Shown here in pieces: positions 25,978 through 33,813 of a stretch of 64,000 nucleotides of DNA (within the stretch, counting starts at the first letter, position 1; each line of letters starts with the position of its first letter). Origin of the DNA: Flavipsychrobacter sp. (GTDB lineage Bacteria; Bacteroidota; Bacteroidia; Chitinophagales; Chitinophagaceae); NCBI GenBank assembly GCA_041392855.1, contig JAWKLD010000001.1:1722001-1786000 (forward strand). Reading direction: 5' to 3'. The notes below the pieces were generated by a model. The model had not been told where the DNA came from. It did not search any database and saw nothing but the letters and a program-made list of their open reading frames with translations. Position numbers and translations under genes: made by a program.

Positions 25978-28656
25978 CTACTTCCAGCGTTTACGGTTTT
26001 TATTAATGGCTCTTTCTGTCATAATGCCAACACCTTGCTCATCAAAGAAGATGTTTTGCTTCAACTTGTTCCCTTCTATGGCATAGACAACATCGTCTAG
26101 CTTCTTCTCCAATCCATTCAGTTCTTTTGCCGTTGCGTAGTGTTGTCCCTGATGCGGACTCTTTGGCTGTTTCAGCAGAGGCATAGCGGCAGGGTTTATG
26201 GTACTAAAAGCAACGCCGTTATTGATCGCTTCCAGCAAAGCTCTGTTGCGCTGTGTACCTTCAGCAGTGATAACACTTTCGCCCGTACTGATACGCACCC
26301 AATTCTTATCATCCCTTGGGCCACCCTTACCTTGATAGCCTACAACACCATCAGCAAAGGCATCGCCCCCACCGTCTTGCGACATACTGGTAACCGCAGC
26401 ATACCCTGCTGCCAATGCAGCTATTAGCGCAGCTATAGTAGCTATAGAACCAAAACCACCACCTTCTAAAGCGGCACGCGCTACTGCTGCTATGGCGTTA
26501 GATACTGTGATAGCAGCATTTATCGCCTGTTGCCTTTTAGCAAACTGGGCACGCTTGGCCTCTGCTTTGCGCAACCTATCTTCTTCCAGTTTCAGCGCTT
26601 CAGTATTGCCACGTTCCGCTAGTTTTTTAGCCGCTTCTACTCTTCGCTCCCTTACACTTATCTCTTTATCCAGTGCATCTATCTGCGCCTGTATAATAGT
26701 ATTGTAAGCATCGGCAGCAGCTTGTGCCAGCTGTTGATAGGCGTCAATACCGTTCTTTATATTCTCCTTCTGCGCGTCTGTTAACCCTTTCTGCTTTTCA
26801 TCGTTATTTGCATTATCAGCAGCTTGTTTATCTGCTGCCTTTTGCTTGTTGGTGATCTCTAGTCGCTTTACGGTAGCCTTTGTCAACTCCCGTTCTGCAA
26901 TTTCTTTTTGTTCTACACTCAGCCCTTGCAGGTTCAGTATCTCTTGGTTAGCAGCTATCTCTGCATCAAGACGTTCCAGCACATATTTCTGTGTTATCTT
27001 GGTCTTTTCCTCTTCGTAGGCTTCTAAAGTCCTTAACCCTGCCTTATAAGCTCTTTCGTTAGCTAACAGTTCTTTTTGTTCCTTATCATCAACTCGTTGT
27101 ATCCTATCAGGAATCTGACTCCTTAACTTTATTGCATTTTTCTGCGCCTCTATTCTTGTTATTTCTTCACTGGTTCTTTGCGCTTCATCGGGGTCGAACG
27201 TAGGTTCTAGTTTTATATTTAAATCTTTAGGCTTAGGCTGCGGTTTGGGTTTAGGCTTTGAAGATGTAGTAGTGGTCCTCTTATCATTGCCGAAAATAAT
27301 ATCGCGTTCTTTACGTATGGCGATAAGTAAATTATTCAGCTTTTCGTTTTCTTCGGAATTGCGGGTGCGGGTATTGTCTTTACTTTTTATCTGACTCTGA
27401 AGATCGTTGAGCTGTTCTATACTCAACCCTTTTACTGAATCTACAGTAATTGTAGACAGGTCTATCTTTTGCCCAGCCAAGTTTTTCTTGGTGCGCTCAT
27501 AAGCTAACTCCAGACCTGACAGATAAATATCCAGTTCTTTTTTAGACCCCTGAAAATGCGTCAATGCATCTTCCCTCAATTGTTGGTGCATAGCATCGGC
27601 CTGTGCTATTATATCTTCCCTCCCTTTATAATCTTGATGTGCATAGTCTTTGGTAAACTGCTCGAAATTATTCAAGAAAATATCATTGGCATCTATCTGT
27701 GCCTGTGCTTGATCCTTTGCTAACTGCTCTGCAGCTTTCAGATTCTTGTGGTAGCTCTTGGTAATAGTAAGATCTCCTTCAGATACCAGATCTGCCAGGA
27801 AGGATTTTACATAGCCGCCAAGCTCGTTAAAGGTCTTTCCAATTTCAGCTTGTTGGTTTTGCATCTGAGCAGCCACTTGTGCCTGCTTTTGAGAAACAGT
27901 AAGAATGGCACTGCCCGCAGCTTCACTCTGTTGTTGTATCACATTGTACGCCGCCTCTGCAAAGTCGCCTGTTTTAGCAAACTCTTCATTTAGTTTTTGT
28001 ACATCTACGCCTAAGTCGCGCAGGGCTATCACACTACTGTTACCTATACCATCTACTATGCCGCGCACCAGTTCATCAACTGACTTTCCTGTTGTATTTG
28101 CTTTTTGTGTGGCAAAGCCTAGCACACTGGCCAGCTCTTCTACAGGCACGCCAATATTGCTATAGCTCACGGCCTGCTTCATCAATTCCAGATCGCTTAC
28201 AGTACCCTGCACAGCTTCTCTTAAACCCGAGAGCAGATCGGGTTCGCCTAATGCGTCAAAAGACCCTTTTACGGCGTCTACTTCCTGTGCTAACTTTATA
28301 GACTCATCTACTAAGTTGATCAGCATCTCTGTAGCTTTCTCTGCCACACCTGCAATACCCTTGCCCAGTCCTAAGCCTGCTTTTACACCTTTTCCTACTT
28401 CAGATAGTGCGCCTTTTGTTTTTGCAGATAGCTTCTCCAGTTTTTTATTCAAGCCATCCAGCTCTTTTGTAACCTTTTTAAAGCTTTCCGCTTCCGCATC
28501 TCCCGCTGCTTTTACTTTCTGGTTCAGGCTGGCAACGGCTTCGTTGAGCTGTTTTAGCTCCTTTAGCTGTTGCTGAATAACAACATTTGCTTTTTCTATA
28601 GAGGAAGTTTCTGTTTCGTAAGTTATCTTGTGGATGATTTCGGTAACATCTGCCAT
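25978..28656 (-). CDS. Tail tape measure protein (892 aa)
   Basis: An 892-residue, almost wholly helical protein with long coiled-coil stretches (residues 20-110, 300-420, 490-640) and Lys/Gln/Ala-rich composition. Residues about 130-240 carry the tape-measure-like phrases VDAVKGSFDALGEPDLLSGL, LASVLGFATQKANTTGKSVD and GIGNSSVIALRDLGV. A Gly/Ala-rich hydrophobic region near residues 735-780 (SNAIAAVARAALEGGGFGSI, IAALIAALAAGYAAVTS) is typical of tape measures and may contact membrane. It sets the length of a siphovirus tail and is ejected ahead of DNA. It is the first gene of the tail operon, with a promoter about 110 bp upstream. Confidence 0.88.
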   Translation of the reverse strand: MADVTEIIHKITYETETSSIEKANVVIQQQLKELKQLNEAVASLNQKVKAAGDAEAESFKKVTKELDGLNKKLEKLSAKTKGALSEVGKGVKAGLGLGKGIAGVAEKATEMLINLVDESIKLAQEVDAVKGSFDALGEPDLLSGLREAVQGTVSDLELMKQAVSYSNIGVPVEELASVLGFATQKANTTGKSVDELVRGIVDGIGNSSVIALRDLGVDVQKLNEEFAKTGDFAEAAYNVIQQQSEAAGSAILTVSQKQAQVAAQMQNQQAEIGKTFNELGGYVKSFLADLVSEGDLTITKSYHKNLKAAEQLAKDQAQAQIDANDIFLNNFEQFTKDYAHQDYKGREDIIAQADAMHQQLREDALTHFQGSKKELDIYLSGLELAYERTKKNLAGQKIDLSTITVDSVKGLSIEQLNDLQSQIKSKDNTRTRNSEENEKLNNLLIAIRKERDIIFGNDKRTTTTSSKPKPKPQPKPKDLNIKLEPTFDPDEAQRTSEEITRIEAQKNAIKLRSQIPDRIQRVDDKEQKELLANERAYKAGLRTLEAYEEEKTKITQKYVLERLDAEIAANQEILNLQGLSVEQKEIAERELTKATVKRLEITNKQKAADKQAADNANNDEKQKGLTDAQKENIKNGIDAYQQLAQAAADAYNTIIQAQIDALDKEISVRERRVEAAKKLAERGNTEALKLEEDRLRKAEAKRAQFAKRQQAINAAITVSNAIAAVARAALEGGGFGSIATIAALIAALAAGYAAVTSMSQDGGGDAFADGVVGYQGKGGPRDDKNWVRISTGESVITAEGTQRNRALLEAINNGVAFSTINPAAMPLLKQPKSPHQGQHYATAKELNGLEKKLDDVVYAIEGNKLKQNIFFDEQGVGIMTERAINKNRKRWK

Positions 28657-28766
28657 AGGGATGCAGTATTATGATAAAAGTAAACCCTATGCACTTGCAG
28701 GTGGCATGTTACCTGATACGTATTTGCAGAAAAAAGGAACGTCTCCCTTCGAGATTATTTCAATAG

Positions 28767-28798
28767 CAAATATACAACAATAATTTCAATGACAAAAA
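28767..28798 (-). promoter_or_regulatory. Bacteroidetes-type promoter for the tail operon (twin of 8,518-8,549)
   Basis: On the minus strand, TTTTTG (28798-28793) and TATATTTG (28774-28767) are separated by 18 bases, exactly as in the capsid-operon promoter. The spacer and flanks also match at nearly every position (both contain TGTTGTATATTTG and GTCATT). The -7 element is about 110 bp before the tape-measure ATG, leaving an unusual leader. The divergent lipoprotein gene starts at 28,827, so the site lies between two transcripts. Confidence 0.75.
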
Positions 28799-28826
28799 TT
28801 AATTTTTAAGTATATTATTTAATATC

Positions 28827-29585
28827 ATGAACAGCACCGCGACCAGTTTACTTTTAGCCTTAGTAATAACTTTTGTCTTAGCCAGCTGCAACAATGAAGA
28901 CACCAAACAAGCAGCAGCCAACATACCACTACCTGCACTTACCAATACCACCAATACCGACCTGGCAGCAGCAGGACATATTGGTGCAGTACATACCGTA
29001 CACCGCAAGATGTATCGCAAATTTGCGCAAAATGAGTCTGGCGAATGGCTACCTACTAAAAACAAGGCCACGGAGTATATAGAGACATACAACCAAGATG
29101 GCTATAAAACCCATGAGCTACATATACAAAATGGGGATACACTAAGGGAGATGATAACCACACCTACAGGAGCACAAGAGCGTACTATGCTGATGTATAA
29201 CAAAGGCGAAGTTATAGGCATGCATATCATCCATACCAATGGCAACCAAACGGCACATAAGATCTATCAGATAGATGGAAAAGACACTATACTGGCTACC
29301 AACTTTTCTAAGATATATAAAGGAGATGGCAGAAGTTTTGTATCTCAAGAAAACAAAACGGACAGCACACAAACGGGCAACCTACTAAGTGTTGATGTAA
29401 AAGCCATCGATGATACCATAACCACTGTACAGAAAGGAGCCAATATATTTAGCGTATCTAAATACACTATACTATCCCGAGATGAGCAGGGTAACATTAC
29501 CAAGCAACTCTTTAAAAGTGATGCACGCAAGGACTATGATGTACTGACCTTTATATCCTACACCTATTACAACGAAAACCCTTAA
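28827..29585 (+). CDS. Lipoprotein, first of four tandem paralogues
   Basis: A 252-residue protein with a lipobox (LVITFVLASC, Cys at about residue 20) followed by NNED, so probably an outer-membrane lipoprotein. The rest carries degenerate YD-like repeats (YIETYNQDGYKTHELHIQN, YTILSRDEQGNITKQLF), and it ends TYYNENP, the [ST]YTYY-type ending shared with the next three genes. It lacks their DWCK-GL-GKVKEM motif and is the most divergent member. The array is on the plus strand between the phage-like tail operon and the tail-chaperone genes. Function is unknown. Confidence 0.7.
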   Translation: MNSTATSLLLALVITFVLASCNNEDTKQAAANIPLPALTNTTNTDLAAAGHIGAVHTVHRKMYRKFAQNESGEWLPTKNKATEYIETYNQDGYKTHELHIQNGDTLREMITTPTGAQERTMLMYNKGEVIGMHIIHTNGNQTAHKIYQIDGKDTILATNFSKIYKGDGRSFVSQENKTDSTQTGNLLSVDVKAIDDTITTVQKGANIFSVSKYTILSRDEQGNITKQLFKSDARKDYDVLTFISYTYYNENP

Positions 29586-29594
29586 CTTCATAGG

Positions 29595-30353
29595 GTGAGA
29601 TATACCCTACTCTATACAATGCTACTCTGCACTATTACTAGTGTAGCACAGCCCTATAAAGACATTACCAGCGACTGGTGTAAGATGGGACTGAAAGGGA
29701 AGGTAAAAGAAATGAGTATTAGCACTTACGACAGTAACAATGTCAATAATAACAATTACGAGAAACATTCTTACCTCTTCAATAAAGACGGTTTTATAAA
29801 GCGAACAACATATACCGTTTATAAGAATGGTGTTGCAGAAACATTTATTAGCATTGCACATAATGCCCCAACAAAAGTAGATGAACGAAGCTTCATCATC
29901 ACCGAAGTACAAAAACCTGAAGACACTACTATATGGAACAGCATCGTAGCCAATCACCCAAAAGATACATTATGGAATACAACTAAGTATACCATAGTAG
30001 ATGACACACTATATATAGTGGGGCAAATACCGCCTCAAGGAAAAACGGTTGACCTTATAGCATGGGTACATCTTAATAAGCAACAGCAGGTCTTATCAAA
30101 AGACATCTACTATTTAAACAACTGGGGAGATACAATAAATCATCAACTACAAAGTTTTACCTATAATCGAGAAGGACAAAGAACCGTTGATACTATACGT
30201 ACTTTAAAAGAAGGTAAAGAGGAACAAACCATAATGATCTATGAAATAAAAAAGTCGGACAACAAGAATAATCCTATACTAGAAACATTATACGAATCAG
30301 GTATTGAAGAATCTGTAGGGACTAGAAAAGCTACCTACACCTACTACGAATAA
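29595..30353 (+). CDS. Exported protein of DWCK-GLKGKVKEM family, copy 2
   Basis: A GTG start at 29595 gives 252 residues with a signal peptide (MRYTLLYTMLLCTITSVA). Directly after it comes QPYKDITSDWCKMGLKGK, shared with the next two genes. Two-strand repeats follow (YLFNKDGFIKRTTY, FTYNREGQRTVD), reminiscent of YD repeats, and the end is ATYTYYE. The genes are packed with gaps of 9 and 3 bp, so one transcript is likely. Similar LKGKVK proteins are common in Bacteroidetes as uncharacterised exported proteins. No enzymatic motif was seen. Confidence 0.72.
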   Translation: MRYTLLYTMLLCTITSVAQPYKDITSDWCKMGLKGKVKEMSISTYDSNNVNNNNYEKHSYLFNKDGFIKRTTYTVYKNGVAETFISIAHNAPTKVDERSFIITEVQKPEDTTIWNSIVANHPKDTLWNTTKYTIVDDTLYIVGQIPPQGKTVDLIAWVHLNKQQQVLSKDIYYLNNWGDTINHQLQSFTYNREGQRTVDTIRTLKEGKEEQTIMIYEIKKSDNKNNPILETLYESGIEESVGTRKATYTYYE

Positions 30354-30356
30354 TCT

Positions 30357-31049
30357 ATGAAACATTTACTCCTATACCTACTATTACTAGCTGCCACTGT
30401 TAGCTATGCACAACCCTATCAAGACATCACCAGCGACTGGTGTAAGCTAGGGCTACATGGCAAAGTAAAAGAGATGCATATTACCGAGCGCGATACCAAT
30501 AGCAGAAAAAGAAAGCGCCCTACCTATAAAGAGACCATACTTAAATTCTCCGACGAGGGCTATATTGTGGAAGAAATAGTGAAGAAAAAGAAGAAGACAC
30601 GTAGCACCACCTACCAATATCTACAGGAGTACAATAGAGAAAAACTAACGGTCTATGCGCGCTATAGCAATAAACCTAAACGTGTAGACACCATCGTATA
30701 CGTAATAGTAAATGATACGTTGGTAAAAGGCTACCGACAAAAAAAGGGAGAACCGTTTATACCCAAACAGTTTACCTACAACCGCAAGCAGCAAATGATG
30801 GCTACTCAATACCCCTCTTCTCCCAAAAAGTATCAGGTATTTAAAATAACACAAGACTACAATGATGAAGGCTATCTGTACAAAAGCGCTACTGTTGTAG
30901 ATGATCGTACTTTTAGCAATACAACTTTCACGGTCATCGCTACCGACGAACAGGGCAATCCCACCCATATCAAAACGGAATACAATAGCTATACCTGCCA
31001 CTACAGCCTATCGGGCAGTCAATATATCACCTATACCTACTACGAGTAA
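30357..31049 (+). CDS. Exported protein of DWCK-GLKGKVKEM family, copy 3
   Basis: A 230-residue paralogue of its neighbours. The ATG at 30357 begins 3 bp after the previous stop. It has a signal peptide (MKHLLLYLLLLAATVSYA), the motif DWCKLGLHGKVKEMHI, a Lys/Arg-rich central part, a repeat-like FTYNRKQQMMATQY segment and the ending YITYTYYE. Its close likeness to copies 2 and 4 points to tandem duplication. Role unknown. Confidence 0.72.
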   Translation: MKHLLLYLLLLAATVSYAQPYQDITSDWCKLGLHGKVKEMHITERDTNSRKRKRPTYKETILKFSDEGYIVEEIVKKKKKTRSTTYQYLQEYNREKLTVYARYSNKPKRVDTIVYVIVNDTLVKGYRQKKGEPFIPKQFTYNRKQQMMATQYPSSPKKYQVFKITQDYNDEGYLYKSATVVDDRTFSNTTFTVIATDEQGNPTHIKTEYNSYTCHYSLSGSQYITYTYYE

Positions 31050-31052
31050 ACA

Positions 31053-31781
31053 ATGAAACATCTACTACTTTACATATTACTACTTATTGGCACTACTGTT
31101 ATTGCACAACCTTACTACAACATCTCCAGCGACTGGTGCAAGATGGGATTGAAAGGGAAAGTGAAAGAGATGAAACAAAAAATTCACCTCTCCAAAGATG
31201 GCATAACACAGGGCTATACTTTGCGAACGATTCAGTTTAGTAACAATGGACAATGCACACAGTTTATTATCGAAGAATATGAAAACGGTCAATCCAAACG
31301 AAGCGGCCAGTATACTGACTTTTCCTATCTCAAAAATGATAGTTATACAGCTACAACATACAATGTTAGTTCAGGTCAAAGATCCATATCCTCCATACAA
31401 AAACACTATATACGCCATGTATCTGAAAACAGCTATGTCAACATTACTATTTACCAAAGCGGTAAAAAAAGACATACACAATATGAGTTTAACAAAGATC
31501 AAAAATTGCACCACCAACACACCTACCAGCTAAACGGCAAGGACACAATACATGTAAACGAAATATCCTTTACCTACGATGCCAATAGTCGAATAAGCGC
31601 TACCTACGACAACTCTATTGAAAGCTGCCTTGCCTCCATTACCCTACCAGAAGTTCGCAAGATAGAAACCACAAAAAAAGACAACAAAGGCAATGCTGTA
31701 AAAACGGCTACCTACCTCAAGGTTAAAGAGGCTTATCAACTTTTATATACATCTGACATCACCTACACCTACTACGACTAA
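31053..31781 (+). CDS. Exported protein of DWCK-GLKGKVKEM family, copy 4
   Basis: A 242-residue paralogue beginning 3 bp after copy 3. It has a signal peptide (MKHLLLYILLLIGTTVIA), DWCKMGLKGKVKEMKQ, repeat-like phrases (IQFSNNGQCTQFII, FTYDANSRISATYD) and the ending ITYTYYD. Its TAA overlaps the TAG of the convergent tail-chaperone extension (31,778-31,781), so no terminator separates the two transcripts. This makes interference between the operons possible. Confidence 0.72.
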   Translation: MKHLLLYILLLIGTTVIAQPYYNISSDWCKMGLKGKVKEMKQKIHLSKDGITQGYTLRTIQFSNNGQCTQFIIEEYENGQSKRSGQYTDFSYLKNDSYTATTYNVSSGQRSISSIQKHYIRHVSENSYVNITIYQSGKKRHTQYEFNKDQKLHHQHTYQLNGKDTIHVNEISFTYDANSRISATYDNSIESCLASITLPEVRKIETTKKDNKGNAVKTATYLKVKEAYQLLYTSDITYTYYD

Positions 31782-32059
31782 CCCTTCTCTCCTACCTTTT
31801 TCATTTCTTCATTGTGCCAGTCTACCCAAGCAGCTTTTTGTTTTACGCGGTAGTAATACATAAACACACTAGTATCCATAAAGTGTTCCGCAGCTTGTAG
31901 GTTACCATCATTATACTTCAGGGCTACATCCCAAAAGTTATCATACCATTCATCTACCTGTGTGGCTACCGAGCGGAGGTGGGCATCAGGGCGTTGAGGT
32001 TGTCGGTCCTTGTTTTGAAATAGTTCGTATCTATCAAAGTATCTGACAGCTCCTTCCAT
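31778..32059 (-). CDS. Tail assembly chaperone -1 frame extension (T-like)
   Basis: This 93-codon frame overlaps the 3' part of the 190-residue gene in the -1 frame and has no convincing start of its own (its ATG at 32059 lies deep in the upstream gene). The -1 frame is open from the nine-T run at 32,095-32,087 to its stop, so a ribosome slipping there would read 150 residues of the upstream frame and 103 of this one, giving about 253 residues. The residues are helical and aromatic (VDEWYDNFWDVALKYNDG). Such a G/GT frameshift pair just upstream of the tape measure is a hallmark of siphovirus tail assembly chaperones. Here the tape measure lies beyond the four-gene array. Confidence 0.65.
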   Translation of the reverse strand: MEGAVRYFDRYELFQNKDRQPQRPDAHLRSVATQVDEWYDNFWDVALKYNDGNLQAAEHFMDTSVFMYYYRVKQKAAWVDWHNEEMKKVGEKG

Positions 32060-32538
32060 GCCGGTGTAGATGCTATTCCTAAGCTCAAAAAAAAACTATA
32101 GAGCTCTGCATCAGGAGCAATGTTTTGCGCGGCATCACCTTTTGCCCAAGCCACTTTCCTTGCTGTCCAGTAGTCTTCCATTTGATTGGGCTCTTCCCCC
32201 TCGGCAAAGCAATAGATAGCACCCATACGTAGGGCACAGTCTTCATCTACAGGGTATTGTAGTCGGTACTTAATATTGTTGGCCAGTGTGGCTATATCTG
32301 TGCGTAGTGTTTTGGTGCTTTTTTCCTCATTGCATAGTTCCAGCATTTTATCCATCATGCTGCCCAGTAGCTGTTTGGTAGCACCACCTGCTGCATATAT
32401 ATTTTGCGCCCCTGCTGCTACATAGCGACTCATATGATAGCCATTGGCTACATCTACAGGTATGTATAGTTTTACGTTGTGTACGCTGCTGTGAAAAACC
32501 TCCTTGTACTTGGGATCGTTGGCAAATGTAGTTTTCAT
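31966..32538 (-). CDS. Tail assembly chaperone, main frame (G-like)
   Basis: A 190-residue soluble, mainly helical protein (about residues 60-110, LLGSMMDKMLELCNEEKSTK...IATLANNIKYRLQY). It contains a nine-T slippery stretch at codons 149-152 (AGT TTT TTT TTG). The unshifted product ends at residue 190, while the -1 product runs into the 93-codon frame. Chaperones of this type bind the tape measure and recruit the tail tube. The sequence itself has no recognised domain. The call rests on the frameshift architecture and synteny. Confidence 0.6.
   Translation of the reverse strand: MKTTFANDPKYKEVFHSSVHNVKLYIPVDVANGYHMSRYVAAGAQNIYAAGGATKQLLGSMMDKMLELCNEEKSTKTLRTDIATLANNIKYRLQYPVDEDCALRMGAIYCFAEGEEPNQMEDYWTARKVAWAKGDAAQNIAPDAELYSFFLSLGIASTPAWKELSDTLIDTNYFKTRTDNLNALMPTSAR
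32086..32097 (-). other. Probable -1 ribosomal frameshift site
   Basis: On the minus strand the coding sequence reads AG followed by nine T and then G. In the zero frame the codons are AGT TTT TTT TTG, which contains the heptamer T TTT TTT of the X XXY YYZ type. Slipping back one base gives TTT GAG CTT AGG..., which stays open for 103 codons. The two frames are offset by exactly -1. Confidence 0.7.
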
Positions 32539-32576
32539 AGTGTGTGTTTTTATTTTGTTTAGGTTATATGGCGTGG

Positions 32577-32999
32577 CTATGCTGCCAGATCATCTTTACT
32601 CATGCGGCTAATGGTCTTTATCAACCACTTGGCCTCTTCCACCTCTTGATAATTGGGTGGCACTAACACGGTTTGTAATAAGCCATGTTCCGTCTTCTCC
32701 TGATGCAACACCTTGCGCTCTCCTGCTATTACCAACTGTAAAAGTTGCCTTTGTTCTTCAGTGGTTAGGGGTTGAGGTTCGGGTATTATCTTTTTACTTC
32801 TTTTCAGCAGGTCTTTATATATATATAGTATGCCTGCTTCTATATGTCTAGCTACAAGTGGATTCTGCTCCATATATATAATAGCATCTTGTAGTTGCGC
32901 CTCTTTTATTAGGGGGAAGGATTTCCGTACCGCCCTTAGCTTATTGCCGTGCAGTATTACCTCTTTTACATAGATAGCCTCTTGGCTAGTTAGCGCCAT
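32577..32999 (-). CDS. Terminase small subunit-like protein (140 aa)
   Basis: A 140-residue helical protein. Residues 1-55 follow the pattern of phage terminase small subunits: LTSQEAIYVKEVILHGNKLRA, then a second helix pair and QNPLVARHIEAGI, like the N-P-x-V-x-x-x-I-E motif after the helix-turn-helix. The small subunit recognises viral DNA and recruits the large ATPase/nuclease. No large terminase is found in the window. The gene lies 38 bp upstream of the chaperone gene. It could instead be another HTH protein. Confidence 0.5.
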   Translation of the reverse strand: MALTSQEAIYVKEVILHGNKLRAVRKSFPLIKEAQLQDAIIYMEQNPLVARHIEAGILYIYKDLLKRSKKIIPEPQPLTTEEQRQLLQLVIAGERKVLHQEKTEHGLLQTVLVPPNYQEVEEAKWLIKTISRMSKDDLAA

Positions 33000-33026
33000 A
33001 CGTTTTCTCTCCTCTAATTGCTATTG

Positions 33027-33057
33027 CAAATTTACATTAAAAAAGCAAACAACACAA
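33027..33057 (-). promoter_or_regulatory. Candidate promoter for the terminase-like/chaperone operon
   Basis: On the minus strand TAAATTTG (33034-33027) fits the -7 consensus TAnnTTTG, and a TTG lies about 20 bases upstream (around 33,055-33,057). It lies 28 bp before the ATG at 32999. It lacks the extended identity shared by the two other phage-block promoters. Confidence 0.45.
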
Positions 33058-33073
33058 CTATTTTATCCACAGG

Positions 33074-33733
33074 TTATCTACTCCACAACACCATGAATAT
33101 GCAGAGCACAATTGTGATCAGCACGGCAATGTAGGGTAATGCTGTGTCGCGCTTTTCTTTACGCTGTTGTAACCGCAGCTGTTGTTGTATGGCTAGCTGC
33201 TGCCCCTCTTCCAAAGCTATGGCATGTAGTAGTGTAGCTGTACCTGTTTGGTATTTATGTTTTAACCCTTTGGTAGCCTGTAACAGGTGTGCTACTATTT
33301 GAGCACGTGCAGCCTCGTCCTCGCTTTCTTTTAACACGGCCATATGTGCATCAGACAAGAGTAATTGCATATAACTATACAGCGCTTCATGACTCATACG
33401 AAAGGTATCAATACCTACAAGATGAGCACTGAGTTTACGGCTTTCTTCCAGCACCCACAATGCCGTTACCGTTTGGGTGTTTTTAGCACGGTTGCTCATG
33501 CCGTATAGCCAGCGTTGCTCGTCGTACTGTTTGCGTAGTACGGGCTCTTTAAGTATTTGGTAGGCCTCCTGCACCTCTCTGAAATAATCGGAAGCATAGG
33601 CACTATCCTTATTCACATCGGGATGATACTTACGTGCCAGCATACGGTGGGCCTTGCGCACCTCTTCTTGCGAAGCAGTGGGGTCTATCTCCAGTATTTG
33701 GTAGTAATCTTTTAGTGTAACTGTGGTAGGCAC
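33074..33733 (-). CDS. J-domain protein with C-terminal membrane anchor
   Basis: A 219-residue protein. Residues 8-72 are a J domain with the HPD tripeptide at 37-39 (RKYHPDVNKD) and the surrounding EAYQILKEPVLRKQYDE helix, so it should stimulate an Hsp70 ATPase. The middle is helical and of unknown fold. A single membrane segment lies near residues 198-217 (LPYIAVLITIVLCIFMVLW). It lies upstream of the terminase-like gene on the same strand, with a candidate promoter between them. Whether it serves the phage-like cluster (for example as an assembly chaperone) or is a host gene is open. Confidence 0.85.
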   Translation of the reverse strand: MPTTVTLKDYYQILEIDPTASQEEVRKAHRMLARKYHPDVNKDSAYASDYFREVQEAYQILKEPVLRKQYDEQRWLYGMSNRAKNTQTVTALWVLEESRKLSAHLVGIDTFRMSHEALYSYMQLLLSDAHMAVLKESEDEAARAQIVAHLLQATKGLKHKYQTGTATLLHAIALEEGQQLAIQQQLRLQQRKEKRDTALPYIAVLITIVLCIFMVLWSR

Positions 33734-33781
33734 AGGTGCAAAGGTAAATGATTGCTTAACAGGGAGGCATTTTATTATCTA

Positions 33782-33789
33782 TATATTTG
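33782..33789 (+). promoter_or_regulatory. -7 element of a Bacteroidetes promoter
   Basis: TATATTTG fits the TAnnTTTG consensus 25 bp before the ATG at 33814. It overlaps a possible TTG start at 33787, which therefore should not be used. No good -33 element is visible. Confidence 0.4.
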
Positions 33790-33813
33790 TACTACACACT
33801 AAAACAACAACCT

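Noticed and set aside
1..33000. An integrase, attachment site or tRNA marking prophage ends
   Set aside because: None was found by reading either strand; the window may simply not include the ends.
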